Source: Larix kaempferi (lineage: Eukaryota; Streptophyta; Pinopsida; Pinales; Pinaceae). From it: a stretch of 64,000 bases of DNA. The stretch's first letter is position 1; each line of letters begins with the position of its first letter. The notes beneath the pieces were generated by a model. It was given only the letters and a program-made list of their open reading frames with translations, was not told where the DNA came from and made no database searches. The stretch lies in NCBI GenBank assembly GCA_027924585.1, contig BSBM01000361.1:37865501-37929500 (forward strand), given 5' to 3'. Shown in pieces: positions 11,987 to 21,169 of the stretch. A program made the position numbers and the translations under genes.

Positions 11987-12644
11987 CAACCAATTGATTC
12001 AACTACCTAACCATTTATAACCCTAATTTTATTATACCATATTATATTTCAATTGATAACCAAGTTAACCTCTTTTTCATAATTAATAATATATTTACTT
12101 TTTCTAATTAAAGACCTCCTCACCACACACTCAATTACTAAACATAGTTTTATTTAAAGTTATTAATAAATATTTTAAACTAATTTAACCTTAAACCATT
12201 TCACTAAAAGTTTCCCTTCACTTGTCATTTCCAATTGATAATAAACCTTCTTAAAACAACAACGCCCTTAATTCTTAATAAACTAATTTAATAAACCAAT
12301 TAATTAATTAAAAAAGATTTAATTGATATTAAAGCTTTATTTGATAATAAAACTTTATTTGAAATTAAAACTTTATTATTACTACTAATATAAAGGAATC
12401 TATTTAATACAAATCCACCAAACTTTATAAATCCTTAAACATAGTTTTAAAATAGGGTTATATTAATTTATTAAAACTAATATTTTATTAACCATTACAA
12501 AGAAGTTAACAATACTAGTTTGATTTTTTTGATTATTACTTTAGTTATCTCTCTTTAAACAACACTCCACGTAGTTTAATTTAAGTTTTCATTAAATATC
12601 AATAAAATTAAAATTAATTAATACTCTCAATCTAATTATTAACC
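11987..12644 (+). other. PLE 3' untranslated region, copy 2
   Basis: AT-rich and non-coding. Differs from copy 1 (8739-9402) by scattered substitutions and small indels, giving a direct measure of divergence between the tandem units. Confidence 0.8.
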
Positions 12645-12849
12645 CTACTCTCATTTCACCGAAACCTTAATTTCTTCACAAAAAACAAAGCCGACAACAT
12701 ATTATTAGATCATCTCTACATCTCCACTATATATCTTAGTTCTTATGCTCTCCACAAGATCGACATTTATGTCTTGATGATGGATCCTGATATGGATTCG
12801 AAATGTCGACTTCGTAATATGAAAACTGTGGATTTTTCGAGACTACCTG
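12645..12849 (+). repeat. Terminal partial pseudo-LTR of the PLE
   Basis: Direct copy of 9403-9600, cut at GAGACTACCTG, after which the host integrase resumes with the duplicated AGACAATAT. It carries the third hammerhead motif. Confidence 0.87.
12767..12818 (+). ncRNA. Hammerhead ribozyme motif, one or two core changes
   Basis: Core reads TTGATGA (C3 changed), stem II is intact (GGATCC/GGATTC), GAAA is intact, and the cleavage region reads TGTC followed by GAC. Stem I pairs GTC with GAC and TTAT with GTAA through a wobble. The C3 change should abolish activity. It is intermediate between the intact inverted copy and the more decayed middle copy. Confidence 0.76.
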
Positions 12850-12922
12850 AGACAATATTTTTGTTGTGGTTGATAGATTGACTAAATATGCATATTTATT
12901 TGTTGTCACAACTAATATTGCA
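12850..12922 (+). pseudogene. int: Element A integrase, short middle segment
   Basis: Seventy-three bases stranded between the PLE and element B. They continue the integrase core as IFVVVDRLTKYAYLFVVTTNIA with no stop. The left end holds the second copy of the PLE target duplication and the right end the TTGCA duplicated by element B. Confidence 0.92.
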
Positions 12923-13548
12923 TGATCTAGATGGATATTGGTGGCCACCCACCTATTCCATTGGCTCAAAACAACTTCCCATTTTGGCAATTTTCTAGTA
13001 ATGTTTCGACGGTTTTTTGGGTCCTAAAATTCCGGGGTTGTTTTGAGGCCCTAAACGATGTTTCTTTGGCGATTTGGTGGGGGGTAAGTTTTTCAACAAC
13101 ATGCATTTCCCCTACTCAAAAGTTTTAAATATCAGATAGACCTTTCCAACGGGCTATCGAGTGCCCTAAACGAAGATCGTATGCAAAAGTTATGATCTTG
13201 GGAACTTGATTTTTTGACTAACCACCTTGGGGCCACAAACTTTATGACGGATCACTTTCTAGGGTTAGGTTTTTGGATGTTTGAAATTCTTTCCCTCATG
13301 CTTATAATAAATAGGCTCTTTCGGCCTCTTTTTATATTAAGCTTGGCATGAATGAGCATAGCGGCCACGTCTCTTTTCAAAGATAGCTACCACCATTCTA
13401 GTTGTTTTATTTTACAGTCTATTCTATTTCTGCTATTTAATAGAATATGTGTTTACTGTATCACCGTGTTTCTTTCCATATATCTATGTATGTGAGTATA
13501 TATATATATATATGCTCTTTAATTTCATTCTCACATAAATATGGATCA
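12923..13548 (+). repeat. Element B left LTR
   Basis: Starts TGATCTAGATGG and ends ATGGATCA, immediately before the primer-binding site. Its 3' half carries a (TA)n run near 13500 and is the template that identifies the displaced right-LTR piece at 42916. Confidence 0.9.
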
Positions 13549-13549
13549 A

Positions 13550-13561
13550 TGGTATCAGAAC
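13550..13561 (+). promoter_or_regulatory. Element B primer-binding site
   Basis: TGGTATCAGAAC, one base after the LTR, matches the initiator-tRNA-Met site except for one base. Confidence 0.85.
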
Positions 13562-13679
13562 AATCTGATCTTTGATTGTTTCTTGGTGCATGTCCCCGAC
13601 GAGGTTAGGATATAGAGAGTTGGGTCTCGAACTAGTTTCACCTGGGGAAGATCACTCTCGCTGCCCCAAACATCCCCCC

Positions 13680-14771
13680 ATGGCGGAAGAAAAGAGAGAT
13701 GATGGAGAAGGAGATCCTATCAATTTGTTGCTCGAGGAATCCCTCATGCGACAAAGGAACGATATGATGGATAATTTCGCCTGGATCCTTCGATGCATGT
13801 TAACAACGGCATATACACCTTCAACAAGTAGCCATTTCGGAGATGTGACTCCCTTCAAGGTACAAGTTAACTTTGACATCCCTTTATTTGAAGGCTAGAT
13901 CGATGCTGGTGCCCTAGATAATTGGTTGAATCTACTAGAAGGGTATTTCTCTTTCCATAATTTTTCTGATAGGTAAAATATCACCTTTGCGCTGCTAAAG
14001 CCTGTCCCCCATGTCAAAATTGGTGGGAAATTTATTGTGAGAAAAACTCATCAGACGAGTCTAGATTGTTTGAGGCTAATCCCACTTGGGACTCTTTTAT
14101 AGATGTCGTTAAGGAACAATATTACCCTGTGGGAAACTATGATGACCAGTACACAAAATGGACCATTCTGCGCCAAGAGAGGGACCAAACAATGTCGGAT
14201 ACACCAACAAATTTCATACCTTGCGCACAAAGCTGGGTATCAAGGACTCCAAGAGGAACCTAGTACTGAGATATCGCAGTGGCCTACACTGGTACATACG
14301 GCCAGAGATGGAATTCCTAGACATCTCTTCACTTGTATCTTCCAATCAGTATGCTATCAAAATTGAGCAGTAATTTCCACAAAAGAACAAGCGCGACTTC
14401 GAACCTGCGCAAAACCAGGGCAAGGGAAGCTCTGGCTCGAAGAACATAGGATAGGGAAAGGAAAACCAGTCCCAACCACAAGCGTAGAAGGGTAACGGAG
14501 AGACAAAGAAGGACATCGGGAAGTGGTGCGAGTTCCACAAAATCCCTTGGAACAACACTAATGGATGTCGCTCAAAACAATCATTGGTGGCTGATATCAA
14601 AGCTTCAGAATCAGATCCCGACTCTGATTCTGATTCAGAACCGAATGTCATAACCACAAACAAAGGGAAGCAGATCATTGATGCATAACCCAGTGTCACA
14701 TTGCTACCACACAGATTCAACCAGAGGAACCTGAAGATTCGGAGGAAGAGGAGTGCCTCTTCCACTCACAG
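13680..14771 (+). pseudogene. gag: Element B gag pseudogene
   Basis: ATG at 13680 begins MAEEKRDDGEGDPINLLLEE. The capsid core follows as FKVQVNFDIPLFEG, a stop, then IDAGALDNWLNLLEGYF and SWDSFIDVV-like NPTWDSFIDVVKEQYYPV. The nucleocapsid part is GKWCEFHKIPWNNTNGC with a C-x2-H zinc-type pattern, followed by an acidic Ser/Asp run. Stops near 13896, 13975, 14371 and 14450 and at least two frame changes break it. Confidence 0.82.
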
Positions 14772-15560
14772 ATGTGGGTAAAGGGAATTGCCCTACATTT
14801 CGTTGTGGACAGTGACAGCCAAAAGAACCTAATCTTGGAAGAAGTCATCAAGATATTGGAGCTACCAATAACACCACACCCTCAACCATACACCATTGGT
14901 TGGATAAGCAAGGATGAGGTATCCACGTCAGTCATCAATGTCGCCTACCATACGACATCAAGCCCTTCAAAGATGAGGTATTGTGTGATGTGGCCCCACT
15001 TGAAGTATGTGATTTTCTTTTAGGACATCCATATATGTGGAAGTGTCATGCTGTATATGAACACGACCTCATAGTGTCATTGTCACTTTGGGAGGAAACT
15101 CTATCAGATACCAGAGATAGTTGCACCTTCCCCAACCAAGCAATGTAGGAAGATAATATCCCACATTGGGAAATTTTTCCTATTCGCATATGCCACTGAA
15201 GGAGAACATCAGATCGCAGAGACATCCGCAACCTATGCACATGATCCCTCTACTCAGCAAAAACAAGAAGAACACAAATTCATTATAGCATCATATATCC
15301 CGGTACCTCTACAGTGCAAGGCCATGCATTCAAGGTGATCCTCCAGAAAGAAACCAACCATGACAGTGGAGACCAAGGATAATACGAAAACCAAAATTGT
15401 TGAACAGCTCTAGCGCATCTCTAAACAACAATTACAACACTCTGAAGATGTCAAAGAAAGGCATCCTTTTCACTTCAGCAAATGTCGCACCAGGATCTCA
15501 ACTCAACACACAGTTCAACATATGATAAGGGATTTGACGCAATGGATACCATTGCTTCCT
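14772..15560 (+). pseudogene. pro: Element B protease remnant
   Basis: Aspartic protease region. The active-site loop reads HFVVDSDSQKNLI, where D-S-G is expected, so the glycine is lost. YTIGWISKDEV and, in another frame, VAPLEVCDFLLGHPYMWKCH give the flap and C-terminal parts. Downstream sequence resembles a short linker and ends ITQWIPLLPK-like just before the polypurine tract. No RT motif follows, so pol was deleted in this lineage. Confidence 0.78.
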
Positions 15561-15573
15561 AAGGGGGGATGAA
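15561..15573 (+). promoter_or_regulatory. Element B polypurine tract
   Basis: AAGGGGGGATGAA directly precedes the right LTR and is the expected plus-strand primer. Confidence 0.88.
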
Positions 15574-16010
15574 TGATCGATATGGATATTGGTGGCCAAC
15601 CACCTATTCCACTGGTTCAAAACAACTTCCCATTTTGGCAAATTTCTAGTAATTTTTCGACGATTTTTCGAGTCCTAAACTTCCAGGGTCGTTTTGAGGC
15701 CCTAAACAACATTTTTTTGGCAATTCACGGGGAAAATTATTTCCAATAGCATTCACTTTCCACTATTTAGAAATCTTGAACAGACCTTTCCAATAGGCTA
15801 TAGAGCGTGCCAAACGGAGATCGTATGAAAAAGTTATGACCCCAGGAAGTTGACAGTTCAACTAAACACCTTGGGGCCACAAAATTTATGACGGTTCATG
15901 TTCTAGGGTTAGGTTTTTGGATGTTTGGGATTATTTCTCTCATTATTATGATAAAGAGGCCCTTTCAGACTCTTTTTGTATCCATCCTGGCACGAATGAG
16001 CATAGTGGTC
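15574..16010 (+). repeat. Element B right LTR, first part
   Basis: Aligns with 12923-13365 and stops at CATAGTGGTC, where the left LTR continues GCGGCCACGTCTC. The continuation is at 42916. Confidence 0.9.
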
Positions 16011-16232
16011 TGTTGTAGGTACAACAGATCCCATGTTTTAATGAAAACATTGGAGCCCCAAATTTTTGTATGCAAAGGTAATGATTAAATTCCATGGTCA
16101 TTTTGGAGTTTTCATCATGCTTCTATTGCTTTGCCATGATTTGATTCAATTATTAATTTTCCTTTTTGAAAATTCCTTTGATTTTGTGTGTTTTTGTGAG
16201 TTGCGAAAAGATTTGATTTCCCAAAAGTTAGT

Positions 16233-16560
16233 TCTTTACGCAACCTGCAATCCGCAATCCGCAATGTGGATTGCGGAAGCTTGGTTTTCGGTTTTGAAAC
16301 ATTTTTTGTTCCTCAACCCGAAATCCACAATGCGGATTGCATATGCGGAATTGTTTTTTCAATAATTGTGGTCTTTTGAACCCGCAATTGCGGATTGAGG
16401 ATTGCAGAAAGTGTTTGAATAATAAAGTCGCATCTTGCGTTTCCACAACCCGCAACCCGCAATTGCGGATTGCGGAAAATTCTAGTCTGTTAATACTTAA
16501 AGTTGTGATTCTGTAACCCACAACCCGTAATTGCGGATTACGGAAAGAATGTATATATTT
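16233..16560. repeat. Dispersed palindromic CCGCAATTGCGG-type repeats
   Basis: Five clusters of CCGCAATNNGCGGATTGCGGA-like words occur at about 16236-16276, 16318-16350, 16380-16410, 16445-16480 and 16515-16545. Each can fold into a short hairpin. They sit in the 5' untranslated part of element C, about 330-650 bp upstream of its reading frame. Confidence 0.75.
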
Positions 16561-16888
16561 GCAAAATAAACGCCCGCAACTCTCTTTTTGCATCCCGCTT
16601 AATTAGATCTCAACCGTCGATCTGTCTTAATCCTACGCCCCAGATTTTACTCGACGAAAGTGATATATATGTTGATTTTTCTATTTTCTTTTATCATTTT
16701 CATTTTCGAAGAATTTACCTATTACGAATATTTTTACCACGAGATTTTACCGGGGCTATTTCTGTCGTTTTCATCACTTAAAGGTCGGTTTTATGTTTGT
16801 TTCTTATTCATTGCTTACATTTTTTTGCCATTTTTGAATTATTCTTGATTTGTGTTTATTTATTATCAGAAATTTCCAGTTTTTCAAC

Positions 16889-17597
16889 ATGTCATGGAAC
16901 ACCCGCTCCAAAACAGCTCAAAAATACTTATTGAACAAAGACCCCAACTTCGGCTTCCTTGCCAATACTAGTGACAACGTTTCTGACACTTACTAGATTG
17001 ATTGGTCTAAAATTTATGCCATTTTTTATAATGATGACTTGTCAGACATCCAAAATGACCAGCTCGCTTATGAGAAAATTACGAATTCACAGCTACATGC
17101 CATAGCTGCCAAGCCTACCATTCTTCCCTACACATATGCAGTTAAATGGATTCTTAACTATGCGAACCCTAAGGACCGCTCCCTTAACAATAAATTAGGG
17201 TCTCAATTGGCTACCTTTCACCCTGAGGTTTTTACCAAAGCATATGCCCTTAAACAAACCATTCAACCTCTTAATGTTGCATTCCCAGATTTTGCTAAGA
17301 CTAGGTATAATTTCGATGAAATGGTGAAGTCTTGAATGAAAAAACTAGCAAATTTCATGCCCGGAGCTAATAAATCATATCCAGTTTCATTGTTTAGGGA
17401 ACCCTATTCCCTTTTAGCAGCCATGCTTTGCAAGATTTATGGTCTTCCTAATTGTTCAGTGTTCAAATCTGAATGGGAACCTGTAGCCCATCATGTCCTT
17501 ACGACGGGATAGTCATTCCCATACGACGGGATAGTCATTCCCATGGGCTTCAATTTTGTCATCTTAACTAAAGACATCTATTAAACGATATCATAAA
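16889..17597 (+). pseudogene. Element C protein of unknown function, N-terminal part
   Basis: ATG at 16889 begins MSWNTRSKTAQKYLLNK. The frame continues with stops where Trp or Gln is likely (about 16994, 17333, 17510) to SLFREPYSLLAAMLCKIYG and beyond. A GT...AG pair at 16784-16869 could be a leader intron. A 22-bp segment (ACGACGGGATAGTCATTCCC with flanks) is duplicated at about 17501-17545. Element E cuts the frame at ATAAA and it resumes at 39017. I do not recognise the family: no gag, RT, integrase or transposase motif was seen. Confidence 0.6.
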
Positions 17598-18133
17598 TGT
17601 AATGTCCCCTACCTCCTTCCAAATGCAGGGGAGAGAACATGACCAATCATACGGGGCTTTTGGCAGACTTAGCCCCAATATTCTTTCTTTACTCATAAAT
17701 TCATAACAATTAAAAACTTCTCTGTGTAGAATCAACTCAATATAAACACAGCAGAATTAAACATAATAATACACAAACAGAATGGAATGCATCAACATGT
17801 TTATCTCAAGCAAAAAGGTGATTCCATATGCAGAGATTCAATCTCATTCTCATGCTATTCACAGATTCCATCTCAATTTGATTACGATGAATATTTAACA
17901 TTCAGATTGAACACATTGGATAACACAGAATGTATATAAATTAATTCACAAGAATACTTATCTTGAAATGTAAATGTCCAACGACTGGCTACGGGAGGGC
18001 AACGTTCCACCCAACCATAGATCTCTATCCCGCCTATATTCTTTCAACTGAGAGATCACCCCCGAGCTGGGCTGTGTATCCACTAAGGAAGAACTAGCTG
18101 GGCTCACTCATAGCCATGGTTTCGATCATCTGC
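17598..18133 (-). repeat. Element E 3' LTR, distal part
   Basis: Matches 37377-37912 closely. It is cut at TCTGC, where element F begins; the remaining part of the LTR is 30572-31675. Confidence 0.92.
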
Positions 18134-19168
18134 TGTTATAGGTCAAACTTGCACCTCTCCGTCCGTGATCACCCTGAGCTGCTGATCACACAAAAGGACA
18201 ACTTGGATGGAGGAGCATGTTGACCTTTGATGATATGTCAACTCATTCCATTTCCTGAAAATACTGGAAAAACCCAAAAAAATATCATTTTGAGATATGA
18301 GCGCTACTCTACTTAAAGAGACTAGCGCCCATACGCTACTCCACTGTATAATAGTAGCACCCATATCCAAGTATACGCTACTCTAGTGTAGCATAGTAGC
18401 GCTCACAATTTAAAATCGATTGAGCGCTAGTTGTTAAGCACTAGGGTAGCGCCCTATACACTACTCCACTGAACAAGAGTCGCGTACATCTTAAAAGATG
18501 ATTAAAAAATAAATGAATTCATCGAGGAGGATTAGTTGATGGTAGTTTCCTAACTTCCCCAACTTCCTCCATCGACCCAAACTGCTTCTTTAATCATATA
18601 GATACCAAGAAGGTTAAAGGAGAAGGGTTAGAAATTATTGCTAGAGAATCTAGAGGATGAATTGATGGAGAAACTTTAAGACATTGGAGGAGTTGATGTT
18701 GAAGACATCCAAGCCAGAGAAGAGCCAGAGCCCAGAATCTAGTTGCAGGAGCCCGCTTCATTATCAGGTATACTTGTACATCATTCTACTTTTGACAAAT
18801 AAAGGTTGAAGTGTTTTTCTTGTTCCAATTTGAATGTGTTACGAAATGGCATCTTAAGTTGGATTTATTTTGGTCAATGCTGAATGTTAAACATTGTTTT
18901 TGTTTCTTTCAAGCTTTATATATTGCCCAAAATGATTTGAGAAAGGTATTGTTGTTGCAGGTTTGCTGAAGGAAAAGTAGATTTGGAAGTTGAGCACGAG
19001 ATCAAGTCAAGACCAGGATCAGACTTCGGTTAAAAGGTGTGTTCCCTAAATCTACAACTTATTTCTTTTTGTAAATGTTTCTGTAATAGCATCAATACAC
19101 TTACCTGTCACCCCAACCAAGTTGATAGCACTAGTTTCCTTGCTATAGGGTAGAAATGCCCGCCAACA
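18134..19168 (+). repeat. Element F 5' LTR
   Basis: Starts TGTTATAGG and ends ATGCCCGCCAACA; the same end words appear in 29541-30571. It contains many AGTAGCGCCC/GGGCGCTACT words in both orientations at 18295-18490, able to form hairpins. Confidence 0.92.
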
Positions 19169-19171
19169 GAC

Positions 19172-19189
19172 TGGCGACTCCGCTGGGGA
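19172..19189 (+). promoter_or_regulatory. Element F primer-binding site (tRNA-Arg type)
   Basis: TGGCGACTCCGCTGGGGA begins three bases after the LTR. This is the kind of site used by Ogre/Tat elements and complementary, from memory, to a tRNA-Arg 3' end. It differs from the tRNA-Met sites of the other elements here. Confidence 0.85.
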
Positions 19190-21169
19190 AATAGAGTTTT
19201 TGGCTTTAGGAAACCTTGTTCTTGTGTGTCTTCTCAGATTGTTTTGACTTCTTTGATGTGTTAAGAAACTTTATAGGTATCCCTTGCATGTTTCTTGCCT
19301 GCTTTCATCAGTTTTTGAAACCTTCCAAAGTCAGTTTTCAATCCTTTGAGATATGAGCGCCACTCTTCTATATATACAGTAGCGCCCATACCCTACTTTG
19401 CTATTTATACAGTAGCGCCCATTTTAGTAGGGGCGCGAGTTGCTCTACTACACAGTAGAGTACACTTTCTGAAGCTTTCCTTTTTGGTTTGCTTGTGTTT
19501 TAAAACTTTTGGTGATTTGTTGACTGTGCTGTAGGATCCCTTTGATGGTTGCACGATGTTTTTAACCTTTGGTCAAGTCATAGAACCTTTCCTTAAAGTT
19601 TTTTCCATTTTTTGAACCGCTTGTTGACCGTGGGAATTTTTGAACCGTTTATTGACTTTTTGAAGACTAGGAAGTGTTTGGTGTTGAGCATTTCCACTTT
19701 TTTAGACCCTGACTACCTGTTGCTAGCTTACAAACCTGCATACTCTTGTATCTGCTGTTTGTGGTGATGTTTGTCTGCTCTCTACTACTCCCATCCTTTG
19801 TTTAGGGTTTGGTCCTTAGTAGAGCCTCTAGGGTGTCTTCTTTTTGGTCAAGTTTCATTCTTCCAGGACTTCTTGTCTTTTTGCTGGTTGCAAGTGCTTA
19901 TAAACAGCGGTAGGCTAGTTCATTTTCTCAGTTTCTTCGTGTTAGTAAGGCAGATTGCTTGTCTACTTGTGCTTGGAATAGTGGTCTTTCTAGGGCTAGA
20001 TACTTTAGGCCAGTCCTTTTGTGTCTTTCTCTTTTGTTTTCTTCCACTTTGTTCTCAAGCTTATAGGTTTTTTCTTTGTAAAAAACCTGTAGATCAAGTC
20101 TTTTTCGAGCTAGGGTTTCGAAAGCTATAGGCCTAAAGAACTTTTAGCCATACTTACACACATTGCATATAAAGTTTTATTTTGCTTCCCATTTTTATAT
20201 AGTTCTTTTTCGTTTACTGAAAAAGCAAAAAAAAAAATTGGTATTTTAAGCTTAAATAAAACTTGTTTTTGTCATTACAAGATAACTTAGTATATTTTGT
20301 AAAATTTCAAAAAAACAAAAAAATTTAAGTAGGTTTGCTTAGATTTTCAATTTTGGAAAGAGGTAAATGAAATAATGAAAAGATATTTGTTGTAGAAAGT
20401 TTAATATTATTGCACTTTTGTTTTCTTGTCATAACCACGCCACACAAAAGCACTACCCTTTTTGAGTAATAAAAGCCCTAAAATTTGTTAATAAAATGAA
20501 CTAGAAACTTTTTCTTTTTAGGGTACACTACACCAACTAGTTTTGGTTAGGGTCTTGGGTTTAAATCACCTTAAACCACCCAAGATCACACATTGCGCAA
20601 AAATCGTAGTGAGACTATCATAGGTAAACCCACCTCACTCAAAATTTGCCTGGGATCTATGCAGAAGGTCATTGCGAGATCAGTTTGTGGGAATACTCCT
20701 CCTACTTGCTGTTCGAGCATACGCCAGGATCAGATTGCGTATTGGGGACTCTTTCGAGTTTCGGGCCTAGCTACCCTGGCCACGCTTTCTGATTCGACCG
20801 GTGACTGTTCCCCCAGGAATTTTCGGTGTTGTGGTATCCATAGTATCAGACTCTAGGTTCATACACAGGTGACAACAGAGGGTATATATGTTGTACCTAA
20901 GACAGACGTGGGAGGAAACACCTTGCAGGTCTTTGGGAGGGCGGTTGGGTGATTCCAGCGCTTGCACCCTTAGTCATAGTATTGTGGACCTCGGGTAACT
21001 GTCTTTCTTCCTTCGTTGATCTGTTATGGGCCCTCATCATCCCAGACTCTTCTCCGGAAGGCATCTTTGTTTGCCTGGTTTGTATACTTAGGATATTTTT
21101 TTAGTTGGCGTGCTGTTTTCCCCCTAGTTGTAGTGGCCACTAGGTTCTAGTTTGTTATTTTATATTTAT
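19190..21169 (+). other. Element F long leader
   Basis: About 2 kb between the primer site and gag. Further AGTAGCGCCC motifs lie at 19345-19470. T-rich stretches follow, and short open frames (for example 19771-20130) show no motif or coding character. Confidence 0.65.

Larger units (their letters stand above)
7550..12849 (+). mobile_element. Penelope-like element (Dryad-type, with GIY-YIG endonuclease)
   Basis: A PLE inserted in the integrase of A. AGACAATAT is present on both sides (7541-7549 and 12850-12858), and deleting the element restores the integrase frame. Order: AT-rich tract, inverted pseudo-LTR (7663-7889), a 5'-truncated copy (7890-9402), a direct pseudo-LTR (9403-9640), a second copy with N-domain, RT and endonuclease (9632-11986), 3' UTR, and a third partial pseudo-LTR (12645-12849). 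Head-to-tail copies with an inverted 5' tail are characteristic of PLEs. EN-bearing PLEs in plants are known from conifers; assignment to that group is inferred from motifs. Confidence 0.92.

Noticed and set aside
13501-13512. (TA)n run as an independent microsatellite or origin
   Set aside because: It is part of the B LTR, present in both LTR copies.
16011-16031. Element C start as an LTR with a partner at 42700-42915
   Set aside because: No sequence of the first 600 bp of C recurs near its right end, and the right end lacks CA.
16228-16593. 121-codon minus-strand frame over the palindromic repeats of C
   Set aside because: Generated by the repeated CCGCAAT words; repetitive Asn/Cys/Arg translation with no domain.
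19771-20130. 119-codon hydrophobic frame in the leader of element F
   Set aside because: T-rich leader sequence gives Leu/Phe/Val-rich translation by chance; no conserved feature.
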